This document shows, piece after piece, positions 17,610 through 25,941 of a stretch of 64,000 nt of DNA. Origin of the DNA: Brevibacillus invocatus. Its GTDB lineage: Bacteria; Bacillota; Bacilli; Brevibacillales; Brevibacillaceae. A program made the position numbers and the translations under genes. The notes beneath the pieces are model-generated. The model ran no database searches. It saw only the letters and a list, made by a program, of their open reading frames with translations, and was not told the DNA's origin. The stretch is taken from NCBI RefSeq assembly GCF_003710915.1, contig NZ_RHHR01000015.1:248001-312000 (forward strand). The letters run 5' to 3'. Position 1 is the stretch's first letter; each line of letters opens with the position of its first letter.

Positions 17610-18491
17610 TTAGTGGATGGCACTCTTTTTAAACTGTCCACCTCTGACATCGTGAATGTTGCCGACAGCCAAAAAGGCAGATGGGTCGAGTTCCTCCACG
17701 ATCAATTTCAGCTTGGCTTCCTCCAAGCGAGTAATGATGCAAAAGACAACTTTTTTATCCTCGCCCGAGTACCCGCCTTCCCCCTTCAGATAGGTGATGC
17801 CTCGGCCCAGACGAGCTACGATCGCGTCGCCAACCTCTTTGTAATTGTCGCTAATGATCCAGACAGACTTGGATTCCTGAAAGCCCTCGATGGTCAAATC
17901 AATCATTTTGAAGGCGATATAGTAGGCGATGAGCGAGTACATAGCATGGTTCCAGCCGAACACAAATCCGGCGCTGCTCAGGATGAAGACATTCATGAAC
18001 ATGACGATTTCGCCGACAGAGAATGGTGATTTTTTGTTCATAAGCACAGCGACGATTTCTGTGCCGTCGAGCGAACCTCCGTAACGCAGAACAAGACCGA
18101 CACCGATACCCAGAATAATTCCGCCAAAGACCGCAGCAAGAAGTGGATCGTCCGTTAAGCTAGAGACAGGGTGGAGAAGCGAGGTGCCAATCGACATGAC
18201 GGTTACACCAAACAAAGTGGAAATAGCAAAGGTTTTGCCCATATGCTTATAGCCGATGAAGAGGAAAGGGAGGTTTAAAATGAATAAGAAGATTCCTAAT
18301 TTTACTCCGGTTAAATGCGAAGCAATAATCGAGATGCCGACAATTCCACCATCAATAATCTGATTTGGAACCAAAAAAATTTCCAATGCGACCGAAACCA
18401 ACACAGCTCCGATAAAGATGAAAAATGCACGTCTTAACAGCTTTGATATCGATAATTTTTGATGATTGGCTTTACTGGCTGATTGATCCAT
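17610..18491 (-). CDS. YitT-family membrane protein (DUF161 + DUF2179)
   Basis: The 293-residue product has about five hydrophobic helices in residues 25-200, including the family stretch LVPNQIIDGGIVGISI near 45 and GIILGIGVGLVLRYGGS near 130. A cytosolic DUF2179 domain follows (VWIISDNYKEVGDAIVARLGRGITYLKGEGGYSG). YitT proteins are abundant in Bacilli and their transport role is not firmly established. It is the only gene on its transcript. The ATG at 18491 is the first in the frame and begins a basic N-terminus. Confidence 0.88.
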   Translation of the reverse strand: MDQSASKANHQKLSISKLLRRAFFIFIGAVLVSVALEIFLVPNQIIDGGIVGISIIASHLTGVKLGIFLFILNLPFLFIGYKHMGKTFAISTLFGVTVMSIGTSLLHPVSSLTDDPLLAAVFGGIILGIGVGLVLRYGGSLDGTEIVAVLMNKKSPFSVGEIVMFMNVFILSSAGFVFGWNHAMYSLIAYYIAFKMIDLTIEGFQESKSVWIISDNYKEVGDAIVARLGRGITYLKGEGGYSGEDKKVVFCIITRLEEAKLKLIVEELDPSAFLAVGNIHDVRGGQFKKSAIH

Positions 18492-18708
18492 CGGTATCCT
18501 CCCAATATCTGAATTGCTTGAATTACTTCTATTATATCACCTCAATTGAAAAAATTTGTGCAGGCAGCTGCTTATTGGATAAAAAAGTATTTTTCAACTT
18601 TAATGAAATAAAGACATTTGGTATCAAATTCAGAATAAAGCTGGTTGACTGGAAATTACAGGATTGATATGTTCGTACTGATGGACAAACTGGAGGAGGA
18701 AGAATGGC

Positions 18709-19176
18709 ATGAGTTCTTTTCAAACAGAGATCGAAATCGCAGCATCAAAGGAGCTCGTCTGGTTGGCTTGGACACAAAGTGAACGAATTACCAAATGGTT
18801 CGCCCCGGAGGCGTACTTGGAGCCTAGATTGGGCGGAGCTTATGAGCTGTATTTTACTCCCGGCAATCACGATACGATGGGGACCAAGGGGTGCATCGTC
18901 ACTCTGTGGGAGCCACAGGAACGTTTGGGCTTTACCTGGAAGGGACCGGATGATTTCGCAGCTGTAATGAATCATGAAGGTGCGTTGACCTACGTACTCG
19001 TCTCTTTGTCCGAGCAGGAGGGAGCAACCAAGGTATTGGTGGAACACTTTGGCTGGGGCGATACAGAAGAGTGGGAGAAGGCACGTGCCTGGCATCAGAT
19101 GGCCTGGTCGCAAGTATTGGGCAGTCTGAAAAAAGCATTGGAAGCAGGAGTAGGGGAATTGTGCTGCACGCCCTAG
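18709..19176 (+). CDS. SRPBCC (AHSA1-type) domain protein
   Basis: The protein is a single START-like AHSA1 domain of 155 residues. It opens with EIEIAASKELVWLAWTQSERITKWFAPE and has WEPQERLGFTWKGPDDF in the middle and a C-terminal helix (WHQMAWSQVLGSLKKALEAG). These small helix-grip proteins bind hydrophobic ligands; no reaction can be assigned. GGAGGAGGAAG is the ribosome binding site. An ATG at 18704 is out of frame and closes at once, so 18709 is the start. Confidence 0.83.
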   Translation: MSSFQTEIEIAASKELVWLAWTQSERITKWFAPEAYLEPRLGGAYELYFTPGNHDTMGTKGCIVTLWEPQERLGFTWKGPDDFAAVMNHEGALTYVLVSLSEQEGATKVLVEHFGWGDTEEWEKARAWHQMAWSQVLGSLKKALEAGVGELCCTP

Positions 19177-19318
19177 CCAACTATTAGCAACGCTCTATCC
19201 GATGATATGGAAGATTAGAAAACTTGGCTACGCCAAGCTTTTGGCGGAGCCTTAGTTGCACTTATACTATCTTCCGCTAATCTTTTTAGCGCTTTAGTGC
19301 ACTTAAACTTTCCGATAG
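19177..19318. other. Structured intergenic DNA with related short repeats
   Basis: No gene is visible. The stretch holds a local hairpin (ACTTGGC TAC GCCAAGC near 19221-19237), the inverted pair GATTAG / CTAATC, and two similar units, GTTGCACTTATACTATCTTCCG and then GTGCACTTAAACTTTCCG, of which the second shares ACTTTCCGATA with the repeat at 17526. Confidence 0.35.
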
Positions 19319-19320
19319 TA

Positions 19321-19381
19321 TAAAAAAAGCAGCAGGCATGGACGCGTGTAAGGGTCCTCGCCTGCTGCTTCATCTATTTTT
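19321..19381. terminator. Bidirectional terminator, 11-bp stem
   Basis: AAGCAGCAGGC (19327-19337) pairs perfectly with GCCTGCTGCTT (19360-19370). It is flanked by A7 on the left and CATCTATTTTT on the right, so it can serve the SRPBCC gene and the opposing eutH-like gene. Confidence 0.8.
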
Positions 19382-19419
19382 CGGCATGTATTTAGGAAGA
19401 GCGGCTTTCCAGACTGGAT

Positions 19420-19456
19420 GAAAAGAGCCATCCACATTTGTGTGGACAGCTCTTTC
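19420..19456 (-). terminator. Terminator-like hairpin downstream of the EutH-like gene
   Basis: AAAGAGC-CA-TCCACA pairs with TGTGGA-CA-GCTCTTT around a TTTG loop. It lies 12 bp past the EutH-like stop codon. Confidence 0.6.
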
Positions 19457-19467
19457 GTGTGTATGAC

Positions 19468-20745
19468 TTACTCTTTGGTTGCAGCGACTTCGGTGTCACT
19501 GGTTGCTTGCTTCTCATCCAGGTATTCGTGGGGACCGATAATGCCCGCTGCCCGATCCTGCTTTTCCAGCTCCAGTGCCTTTGGAACAGAGAGCCAGTAA
19601 GCGAGACCGATCGCGATGACACCGGCACTCAGCTTCCCGACAATAACAGGCAAAATGATATTGGGCTGAAAATTGGCCGAGAAGGAAAGGTGATCACCAA
19701 GCAGGAAGGCCGCACACACACCAAAGGAGATATTAATGACTTTGTCCTTGGGGGGCATAAAGCGTACCAGGCGGAACATAGCCAGGATATTGGCGATGGT
19801 AGCCAGCAAGCCTGCGCTGCCTGTGGGGCTCAATCCGAGACGCATGCCCAATGCTTCCAATGGTTTCGACGCATATTTGCGCAGCAGATAGACCATGGGG
19901 AAAGCACCTGCCAGCATAATTCCGATATAACCGGCTGTTTCCAATGCTCGGAACTGGTCCTTCTCATCTGCAATGATCGGGTCAAATCCCCAGGAGCCGC
20001 CTATCATAGAGAAAAAGCCGGTAAAGTATTCCACAATGGAGAAGACGAGAACGAGCTTGATTCCAGCATCCATCGTTCTACCGAATATCATAAAGCCTTT
20101 GATCATCATGTCCGGCAGGAAGCGCAGCCCCAAGGCAATCGCGACTACAAAGACGAGGATGGGAGACAAGTTCAGCAATACCTGCCCCATTCCGATAGCA
20201 AAAGCGTAGGTCGACTCGCCGCTAGCCGCAATCTCGGGACGTACTTGCATGTTGGTCAAAACGAGAATGGCACTGGAAATGAAAGCACCAATCGGAACAG
20301 TCAGGATCCCGGACATGATACCGAGCGCCATATACTTATGATCACGTTTGTCGAGCATCGCCAATCCCATTGGAATTGAGAAAACAATGGTAGCTCCAGC
20401 CATGAAACCGACGATCAAAGCCATGACCCAGCCTTCGAGGGAGCTTTTCAGCATATTGGCTAGCTGATAGCCTCCCATGTCGGAAGCGAGAATGGCTGTA
20501 GCAGCGATCGCTGGATCAGCTCCGATCTGATGGAAAAGCGGGGAGACTGCTTTTTCAACAAACCAGGAAATATACGGGAGGGAAGCCATAATACCCGCGG
20601 CAGGTACAAAGATGTAGCCTGTCGAGTGCAAGCCTTCCATGAATTCCTTTCCAAGCCCTGTATCACTGTTGCGAATGGCAGCGATGGCGCCGATGACGGC
20701 ACAAATCATAATAATGTAAATGATAACGCTTCCAATATGCTCCAC
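19468..20745 (-). CDS. EutH-like ethanolamine permease (orphan)
   Basis: The integral membrane protein has about 425 residues and ten or more hydrophobic helices. Family stretches include FVPAAGIMASLPYISWFVEK near 50, ILASDMGGYQLA near 85, GSWGFDPIIADEKDQFRALE near 250, and a C-terminal FLLGDHLSFSANFQP. EutH carries ethanolamine across the membrane, mainly when its concentration and pH are low. No ammonia-lyase, microcompartment or eut regulator gene is near, so the substrate here is less certain. GTG 20745 has AAGGTGGG at good spacing and begins at the first helix; TTG 20769 with AGGAGA is an alternative. Confidence 0.8.
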   Translation of the reverse strand: MEHIGSVIIYIIMICAVIGAIAAIRNSDTGLGKEFMEGLHSTGYIFVPAAGIMASLPYISWFVEKAVSPLFHQIGADPAIAATAILASDMGGYQLANMLKSSLEGWVMALIVGFMAGATIVFSIPMGLAMLDKRDHKYMALGIMSGILTVPIGAFISSAILVLTNMQVRPEIAASGESTYAFAIGMGQVLLNLSPILVFVVAIALGLRFLPDMMIKGFMIFGRTMDAGIKLVLVFSIVEYFTGFFSMIGGSWGFDPIIADEKDQFRALETAGYIGIMLAGAFPMVYLLRKYASKPLEALGMRLGLSPTGSAGLLATIANILAMFRLVRFMPPKDKVINISFGVCAAFLLGDHLSFSANFQPNIILPVIVGKLSAGVIAIGLAYWLSVPKALELEKQDRAAGIIGPHEYLDEKQATSDTEVAATKE

Positions 20746-20861
20746 GATTGAATCCCACCTTTTTTGCAAGATTTCTCCTGTACTCCTTGTCCGGTACAGG
20801 TGCTGTCAGGAAAGGTTGCTTGTTTGTGTCTCGTCCCCCTTTATGCCAGGTAAACAAGGAA

Positions 20862-21003
20862 GGCGCTTAGGATATCTCGCGAGCGAGAGGTACCTAAGCG
20901 CCATTGCTTACTTGTATGAACTTGTGATTGAGATTCTTGGTGGAATCACAGACAGACGATGAACAAAAGAGTGCTGGTATGTAGCCTTAAGCGCCATTGC
21001 TTA
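20862..21003. repeat. GC-rich hairpin and 16-bp direct repeat in a 350-bp gap
   Basis: Between the EutH-like and csp genes, GGCGCTTAGG (20862-20871) pairs perfectly with CCTAAGCGCC (20893-20902), enclosing CTCGC-GAG-CGAG. The right arm is part of TAAGCGCCATTGCTTA (20895-20910), which recurs exactly at 20988-21003 within an inverted repeat (CTTAAGC / GCTTAAG). No coding frame or U run is seen. A small RNA or regulatory element is possible. Confidence 0.5.
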
Positions 21004-21084
21004 AGATTAATTATAAAGTGATTATATGGGCTGGCATCCATAGATGTCAACCATTTCTGAATCTTCTTACAAGCGAAGGTATGA

Positions 21085-21108
21085 AAAAACCCTGCCGAAG
21101 CAGGGTTT
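21085..21108 (-). terminator. Terminator of the cold-shock gene
   Basis: AAACCCTGC and GCAGGGTTT enclose the loop CGAA. In the csp direction the stem is followed by a run of T. Confidence 0.85.
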
Positions 21109-21123
21109 GTGTTTGTATGCCAA

Positions 21124-21324
21124 TTACAGTTTTACAACGTTCTCAGCTTGTGGTCCGCGGTTGCCTTCTACCACGTTGAATTCAACGCGTTGGCCTTCTT
21201 CGAGGGTTTTGAAACCGTCGCCTTGGATAGCGCTGAAGTGAACGAATACATCGTTTCCGCCTTCAACTGCGATGAAGCCATAACCTTTTTCAGCGTTGAA
21301 CCATTTTACTGTACCTGTTTGCAT
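21124..21324 (-). CDS. Cold-shock protein (CspA/CspB family)
   Basis: A 66-residue single cold-shock domain with both RNA-binding motifs: [11 protein letters not shown] (RNP-1) and DVFVHFSAI (RNP-2). It binds single-stranded nucleic acids as an RNA chaperone. The ATG at 21324 follows GGAGGTAACACCC; the frame extends upstream, but the family start [10 protein letters not shown] is unmistakable. About 130-150 nt of AT-rich leader lies upstream on the minus strand, as expected for csp mRNAs whose leaders control cold induction. Confidence 0.97.
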   Translation of the reverse strand: MQTGTVKWFNAEKGYGFIAVEGGNDVFVHFSAIQGDGFKTLEEGQRVEFNVVEGNRGPQAENVVKL

Positions 21325-21480
21325 GGGTGTTACCTCCAAAAAGATAAAATGAATATGCAACTTTTATTTGTTGAAAATAAAAATTCACACATTGGAAAAG
21401 GTTCGAACATACATGTAAACCCTTTACAATATGTGAACGCTTGAAAATTTCTTTAATTATCATCATCATATCACAGGCAA
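21325..21480 (-). promoter_or_regulatory. Probable csp promoter and long 5' leader
   Basis: This AT-rich stretch upstream of the csp ribosome binding site contains complementary segments (TTCACATATTG / CAATGTGTGAA in the transcript sense) able to form a long imperfect hairpin. That is compatible with temperature-responsive mRNA structure. No open frame is supported here. Confidence 0.4.
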
Positions 21481-21635
21481 AATACAAATGCAAATGGATA
21501 AATTGGAAAAAAGCCCACGCCAACTCCGCGAGATGTTGTTGTTCATATGGAATGAAAACGGCACTCCGCGGAGCGTTTGCGTATCGAGCTACAGGCTCCC
21601 TAAAAGGAGAGAAGAGAACAGTCCCTTCAAGTCAA

Positions 21636-22235
21636 TCAGGAATAAAATTTGACTCGTTCTTCCAAAGGCTGGAAGGTTTTTTCTCCTGGCTCTGCTGTCG
21701 GTTTGCCAAAGGGCATCTGCGCAATCAGCTTCCATGTGGAAGGAAGGTTCCAGGTGCTTGCCACTTCTTCGTCAATCAATGGATTGTAATGTTGCAGAGA
21801 GGCACCGAAGCCAGCGTCCTCCAGAGCTGTCCAAACCACGAACTGCAGCATCCCGGATGATTGATTGGACCAGATCGGGAAGTTATCCTTGTAGAGGGCA
21901 AATTGATTTTGCATATTTTCTACAACGCTTTGATCTTCAAAGAACAGCACGGTTCCGTAACCGCTTTTGAACGCATTCATCTTTTCTTCGGTGGGTGCAA
22001 ATTTATCTGCTGGAACGATCTTGCGCAATGTTTCCTTTGTCAGATCCCACAGCTGATCATGCTTCTGGCCGAGCAATACGACCACGCGGGCACTTTGCGA
22101 GTTGAAAGCCGACGGCGTGTACTTGACAGCTTCATTGATCAGCTCGTGTAAGGTTTCATCTGAAACAGGACTGTCTTTGCTGATAGCGTAATAGCTTCGT
22201 CTGTTTTTTACGGCTGACATAAAATCGCTTCCCAT
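21636..22235 (-). CDS. Nitroreductase-family flavoprotein
   Basis: This FMN-dependent NAD(P)H oxidoreductase of 199 residues is similar to the HBN1/YdgI-type nitroreductases. It begins with the FMN-binding AVKNRRSYYAIS, has AVKYTPSAFNSQSARVVVL near 38-56, and later SSGMLQFVVWTALEDAGFGASLQHYNP, which completes the dimer flavin site. The frame extends to 22295, but ATG 22235 has AGGAGG and the correct family start. The physiological substrate is unknown. It is a single gene. Confidence 0.88.
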   Translation of the reverse strand: MGSDFMSAVKNRRSYYAISKDSPVSDETLHELINEAVKYTPSAFNSQSARVVVLLGQKHDQLWDLTKETLRKIVPADKFAPTEEKMNAFKSGYGTVLFFEDQSVVENMQNQFALYKDNFPIWSNQSSGMLQFVVWTALEDAGFGASLQHYNPLIDEEVASTWNLPSTWKLIAQMPFGKPTAEPGEKTFQPLEERVKFYS

Positions 22236-22449
22236 GCTGGATGCCTCCTGTACCTTTTTTTTACCTGCCTGTTTCAGGCGGACTTTCCTTATCATGATGC
22301 ATGATTGTAAAGGAATTATTCGCTAAATACCGTGTAAGGCAGATAAACTTTGCAAACCGCTTTACATGGCAAGAAAGTAGCGATAACGTGGAGAGTGGAA
22401 AGCAGGACAGGCAGGTTGCAGAAATCAAGAAGACAGGGAGTTTGGGCAA

Positions 22450-23112
22450 ATGGAGGCTCAGTGGAAAGAAAGACGCGTGCTGGTCGTCACTTCTGTCGAA
22501 GCAGAACGTGAAGCCGTGTGGCGAGGACTTCAGGCGGATAGCCGATTCGAGGTGATTATCGGGGGAGTGGGCCCGATGTCGGCAGCAGCACGGACAGCCA
22601 GAGAGTTGGCCAGCCAACCGTATGATCTGGTTGTGTGTGCAGGGATCTGCGGTGGTTTTGTCGGTCGGGCAGATGTCGGTTCGATCGTCGTAGCAAGTGA
22701 AATCATCTGTGCCGATCTCGGAGCAGAAACACCGAACGGCTACATGAGTGTGGACGAGCTGGGGTTTGGCTCGGCTCGCATCAGTGTTGACTCTGATCTG
22801 TCCGGTAGCTTGACGGCAGCCGTGAAAAAAGCCGGAATTCCAGCCGTTTGTGCTCCTGTTCTCACCTTATCGACGGTTACGGGGACAGCACAGACCACAG
22901 CAGAATTGTTGGCTCGTGTGCCAACAGCAGCGGCAGAGGCGATGGAAGGATTTGGGGTGGCTACAGCGGCTCTGGATTTTGGCTTGCCAATTGTGGAATT
23001 GCGTGCGGTATCCAATGCAATCGGACCGCGAGATAAATCAGCCTGGCGGATCAAGGAAGCATTAAGTGCGCTGGAGCAAGCAAGTTCAGCATTACGGGAG
23101 GTACTACGATGA
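22450..23112 (+). CDS. mqnB: Futalosine hydrolase
   Basis: MqnB removes hypoxanthine from futalosine to give dehypoxanthine futalosine in the alternative menaquinone route. The 220-residue sequence is a PNP/UDP-phosphorylase-like nucleosidase. It starts VLVVTSVEAEREAV, has GVGPMSAAARTA at about 37-48 and GICGGFVGRADVGSIVVAS near 65, and near 155 the catalytic segment EAMEGFGVATAAL. Its stop overlaps the mqnD start (ATGA), so the two are translationally coupled. The other pathway genes (mqnA, mqnC, mqnE) are not in the window. Confidence 0.9.
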   Translation: MEAQWKERRVLVVTSVEAEREAVWRGLQADSRFEVIIGGVGPMSAAARTARELASQPYDLVVCAGICGGFVGRADVGSIVVASEIICADLGAETPNGYMSVDELGFGSARISVDSDLSGSLTAAVKKAGIPAVCAPVLTLSTVTGTAQTTAELLARVPTAAAEAMEGFGVATAALDFGLPIVELRAVSNAIGPRDKSAWRIKEALSALEQASSALREVLR

Positions 23113-23942
23113 AAATTGCTTTTTCACCTTGTCCCAATGATACTTTCGTTTTTCACGCATGGGCGCATGGCTTGGTTCCTGGTGCACCTGAACTGGAGAT
23201 CCAATATGCGGACATCGACATTACGAATACTTTGGCTACCCGTGTAGAAGGGCCAGAGGTAATGAAAATTTCCTACGCGGCATTGCCTTGGGTCTTGAAA
23301 GACTATGCCTTGATTCCTTGCGGTGGTGCGCTTGGACGGGGCTGCGGTCCTCTGGTTCTGACCCATGCGGATGGCACAGATCCGTCTGTAATTTCTGGAA
23401 AACGCGTAGCTGTACCTAGTGAGCGATCGACTGCCTATCTCCTGTTCCGTTTGTGGGCAGCGCAAAATGTACCGGGTGGTGTAGGAGAAATCGTCGTCAT
23501 GCCATTCCATGAAATTATGCCTGCCGTGAGAGACGGTCGGATTGATGCTGGTCTGGTCATCCATGAAGCGCGCTTCACCTATCAGAACTACGGTCTATCT
23601 TTGCTGCAGGACTTGGGGAGCTGGTGGGAGACAGATACCAATCTGCCGATCCCGCTTGGGGCGATCATTGCCCGCAGACATATGGATCTGGAGGCGCTGA
23701 CCAAATGGACGCGCGCTTCCGTCGAGTACGCCTGGGCACATCCGGAAGCCTCGCTGGATTACGTGATGCGCCATGCACAGGAGCTGTCTGTCGAAGTGGC
23801 AAAAGCGCACATTGACTTATACGTGAATGAGTTCACGCGAGACTTGGGTGAGGATGGTTTCGCAGCCATTACAGCTTTGCTTGGGCGTGCAGCGGAAGAA
23901 GGGCTCGTACCGAAAATAGACCTTTCTGCCTTACGCTGGTAG
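23109..23942 (+). CDS. mqnD: 1,4-dihydroxy-6-naphthoate synthase
   Basis: MqnD converts cyclic dehypoxanthine futalosine to 1,4-dihydroxy-6-naphthoate in menaquinone synthesis. At 277 residues it has the normal length and a periplasmic-binding-protein-like fold. Motifs are the opening FSPCPNDTFVFHAWAHG, KISYAALPWVL near 57, GCGPLVLT near 80, VPSERSTAYLLFRLW near 103, and DAGLVIHEARFTY near 140, which contains the catalytic His. It is co-transcribed with mqnB through a 4-bp overlap and ends at the terminator at 23952. Confidence 0.93.
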   Translation: MKIAFSPCPNDTFVFHAWAHGLVPGAPELEIQYADIDITNTLATRVEGPEVMKISYAALPWVLKDYALIPCGGALGRGCGPLVLTHADGTDPSVISGKRVAVPSERSTAYLLFRLWAAQNVPGGVGEIVVMPFHEIMPAVRDGRIDAGLVIHEARFTYQNYGLSLLQDLGSWWETDTNLPIPLGAIIARRHMDLEALTKWTRASVEYAWAHPEASLDYVMRHAQELSVEVAKAHIDLYVNEFTRDLGEDGFAAITALLGRAAEEGLVPKIDLSALRW

Positions 23943-23951
23943 TGAAAGAAA

Positions 23952-23977
23952 AAAGGGGCGATACAGATCGCCCCTTT
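23952..23977. terminator. Bidirectional terminator between mqnD and the stalk-protein gene
   Basis: AAAGGGGCGAT and ATCGCCCCTTT flank the loop ACAG, with A-rich sequence on the left. It lies between convergent genes. Confidence 0.82.
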
Positions 23978-23988
23978 GCTGTGTTCAG

Positions 23989-25449
23989 TTATTCATTGCT
24001 GATGATGACGGAATTGGAGTACCCATCCCAGCTGACTGTAGCTCCCAATGCTTCACTGACAAAGCGGATCGGGACCATGGTGGTTTCGTTGTTATACAGG
24101 ATAGCGGGAACGTCCATCACGATACGTTGGCCGTTTTTGTAAGCGATTTTGGAACCGATCGTCAGATGAATAACATCATTTCCTCTCGTTGCCGTGACGC
24201 TCTGCGTCGCTTCGTCCCAGTCTACTTTTGCGCCAAATGCTTCAAAAACAGCGCGCATGGGGACCAGCACACGTGCATTCATCTTGACAGGTGGTTTGCT
24301 GTAGCTTTGCAATTGACCATCGATGAAGACGATGATCTGTCCAGTCTGGTTCACGGTATAAAACGTCGAGAGGGATTGAGCGTACTCTTGGCTTTCAGGA
24401 TCGATCACTTCGATGAACACTGTGTAACCTCCTGTGGTCAGGTTCAGATTTTGAATGATCGTATTCACGTTTGCCGGATTGACCAAAATCCGTCGCACTT
24501 CATTGCCCCATGCATCGACGATGACGAGATAGTATTCGTAAACATGGTAGGTGCTGGATACCTGAAGGTTTACTTTGATGGTACCATTGCTATTGACGGT
24601 TACACTTCCTGGAAAGCTGGCGCCGCTAGGAATGGAAAACTCGATTTCAGGCGGGGAAATCACCCAGACGACGCTCTTGGAGACGGTTTTGACCCCATTG
24701 TGCGACATTTCGAGCTGGACAGTATAGGTGCCAGCTGAGAGTGACAGGTTTTTGGAAGAAATCGTTGGATTCTTGGTTTGTACGGGAATACGCTTGATCA
24801 GCTTTCCGTTTTCGCCCAAGATCAGCAGGTTAAATTTCGCCTTTTCGTATTCCGGTGTCAGGTTGATAACGATTTGGATGGAACCTTCATGGATGTTCAC
24901 ATATCCTGGGAAATCGATTTCTTTGATTGTGTTGAAGTAGATGGATTCGGCTTCGGATTGCAGCGTCGATTTGCCGCAGCCTTCTTCTGACACGACCAGA
25001 CCGATCTGCAAGCCTTCTTCATTCGCTGGCTTGGCTGGCTTATAATTCTTCACTTCGAGTTTCACCAGCATGTCGTCCTTAAGCTCGTCCAGCTCTTTTT
25101 TGGGAACGCGAATTTCACCGGTTTTCACCTTGACCTCGATATCATTCCCTTGCAAGTCCTTTGCTCGAACTGTGTCGTTTCGCTGTTTGGCTACGGTTGT
25201 CACAGGAACACGAAACAGTTCCTTCCCCTTTTTGCTGGTAAAAATCAGCTCCATTTGTTCGAGGTATTCCGGCTCAACGCGCACATATGCGGAGAGACTG
25301 CCATCCTCTTGAACAATGACTTCCTTCAAAAGAGGGGCCACGGGATTGCGGATTGCAAAACAGGCTGCGTCGGCGATGCTGGTCCCCAACGTAGAAAATA
25401 AGAACATAAACAGAAGGGCAATGCTGAAAAGTTTTTTGTTCCAAATCAT
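23989..25449 (-). CDS. Secreted protein with C-terminal copper-amine-oxidase-N stalk domain
   Basis: The 486-residue protein has a signal peptide of about 28 residues (hydrophobic core IALLFMFLFSTLG, cleavage near ADAA). Residues 30-370 show repeated beta-rich units with VNINL/IQIVINLTPEYEKAKFNL-type strands that look like Ig-like modules. The last 110 residues hold a stalk (copper amine oxidase N-terminal) domain with VLVPMRAVFEAFGAKVDWD and TMVPIRFVSEALGATVSWD, two classic half repeats. No copper site or oxidase domain is present. It is probably a cell-wall-associated structural or binding protein, with function unknown. The start is ATG 25449 behind AAAGGAG. Confidence 0.82.
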   Translation of the reverse strand: MIWNKKLFSIALLFMFLFSTLGTSIADAACFAIRNPVAPLLKEVIVQEDGSLSAYVRVEPEYLEQMELIFTSKKGKELFRVPVTTVAKQRNDTVRAKDLQGNDIEVKVKTGEIRVPKKELDELKDDMLVKLEVKNYKPAKPANEEGLQIGLVVSEEGCGKSTLQSEAESIYFNTIKEIDFPGYVNIHEGSIQIVINLTPEYEKAKFNLLILGENGKLIKRIPVQTKNPTISSKNLSLSAGTYTVQLEMSHNGVKTVSKSVVWVISPPEIEFSIPSGASFPGSVTVNSNGTIKVNLQVSSTYHVYEYYLVIVDAWGNEVRRILVNPANVNTIIQNLNLTTGGYTVFIEVIDPESQEYAQSLSTFYTVNQTGQIIVFIDGQLQSYSKPPVKMNARVLVPMRAVFEAFGAKVDWDEATQSVTATRGNDVIHLTIGSKIAYKNGQRIVMDVPAILYNNETTMVPIRFVSEALGATVSWDGYSNSVIISNE

Positions 25450-25551
25450 GTTGTAGATCTCCTTTACCAGATGAACTAGATATAATATCGGAATTTATAC
25501 CTATGCATTTTAGGGAAATGTGCCTATTTTTTTGAAAATGATTAGAAAAAA

Positions 25552-25574
25552 ACACAGAGTCTGTTACTCTGTGT
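25552..25574 (-). terminator. Intrinsic terminator downstream of the sodC remnant
   Basis: ACACAGAGT pairs with ACTCTGTGT; on the minus strand the stem is followed by seven T residues. Confidence 0.82.
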
Positions 25575-25586
25575 CATGGCTTTCAC

Positions 25587-25823
25587 TTATCCAGCTTGAA
25601 TGACGCCACATGCCAATCGTTTTCCTGCATTTCCCGAAGGCTGCGAGCGATAGTCATCCGGATTTTGATGGATGATCACGGCCTTGCCGATCACATCTGC
25701 TGCGCGGAATCTGTTCGTAAAGAAACTCATTCGTGCGTACCCGTCACTGGAGACGACCCTGGATTTCCGCAAAGCTTTGGCTTGGTACATAATCATGCTG
25801 CGAAGATACATAGTATGGCTCAA
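25587..25823 (-). pseudogene. Cu/Zn superoxide dismutase-like gene, 3' remnant
   Basis: The last about 57 residues of a SodC/YojM-type protein are present: SSDGYARMSFFTN, then VIGKAVIIHQNPDDY with a metal-ligand His and the Asp pair, and SQPSGNAGKRLACGVI with the disulphide Cys. Everything before this (signal peptide, copper ligands, first Cys) is gone, and the 20 codons upstream do not resemble the family. The original terminator is kept at 25552. The truncation point is near 25760, just where the region leading to the plus-strand acetyltransferase begins. Confidence 0.75.
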
Positions 25824-25941
25824 AGTACCAATTCATCGTATGTTTTGGGCGGGCAGTGCGTGCCTGACTCTTCTTGGCGATCGTGGACAAGAAGAGGATG
25901 ACATGAAAAAGAAATCACACGAAATGAGAAAGGAAATGGAT

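Noticed and set aside
21488-21652. A 54-codon plus-strand frame (MQMDKLEKSPRQLREM...) between csp and the nitroreductase gene
   Set aside because: No ribosome binding site, no recognisable family, and it overlaps the end of the nitroreductase gene.
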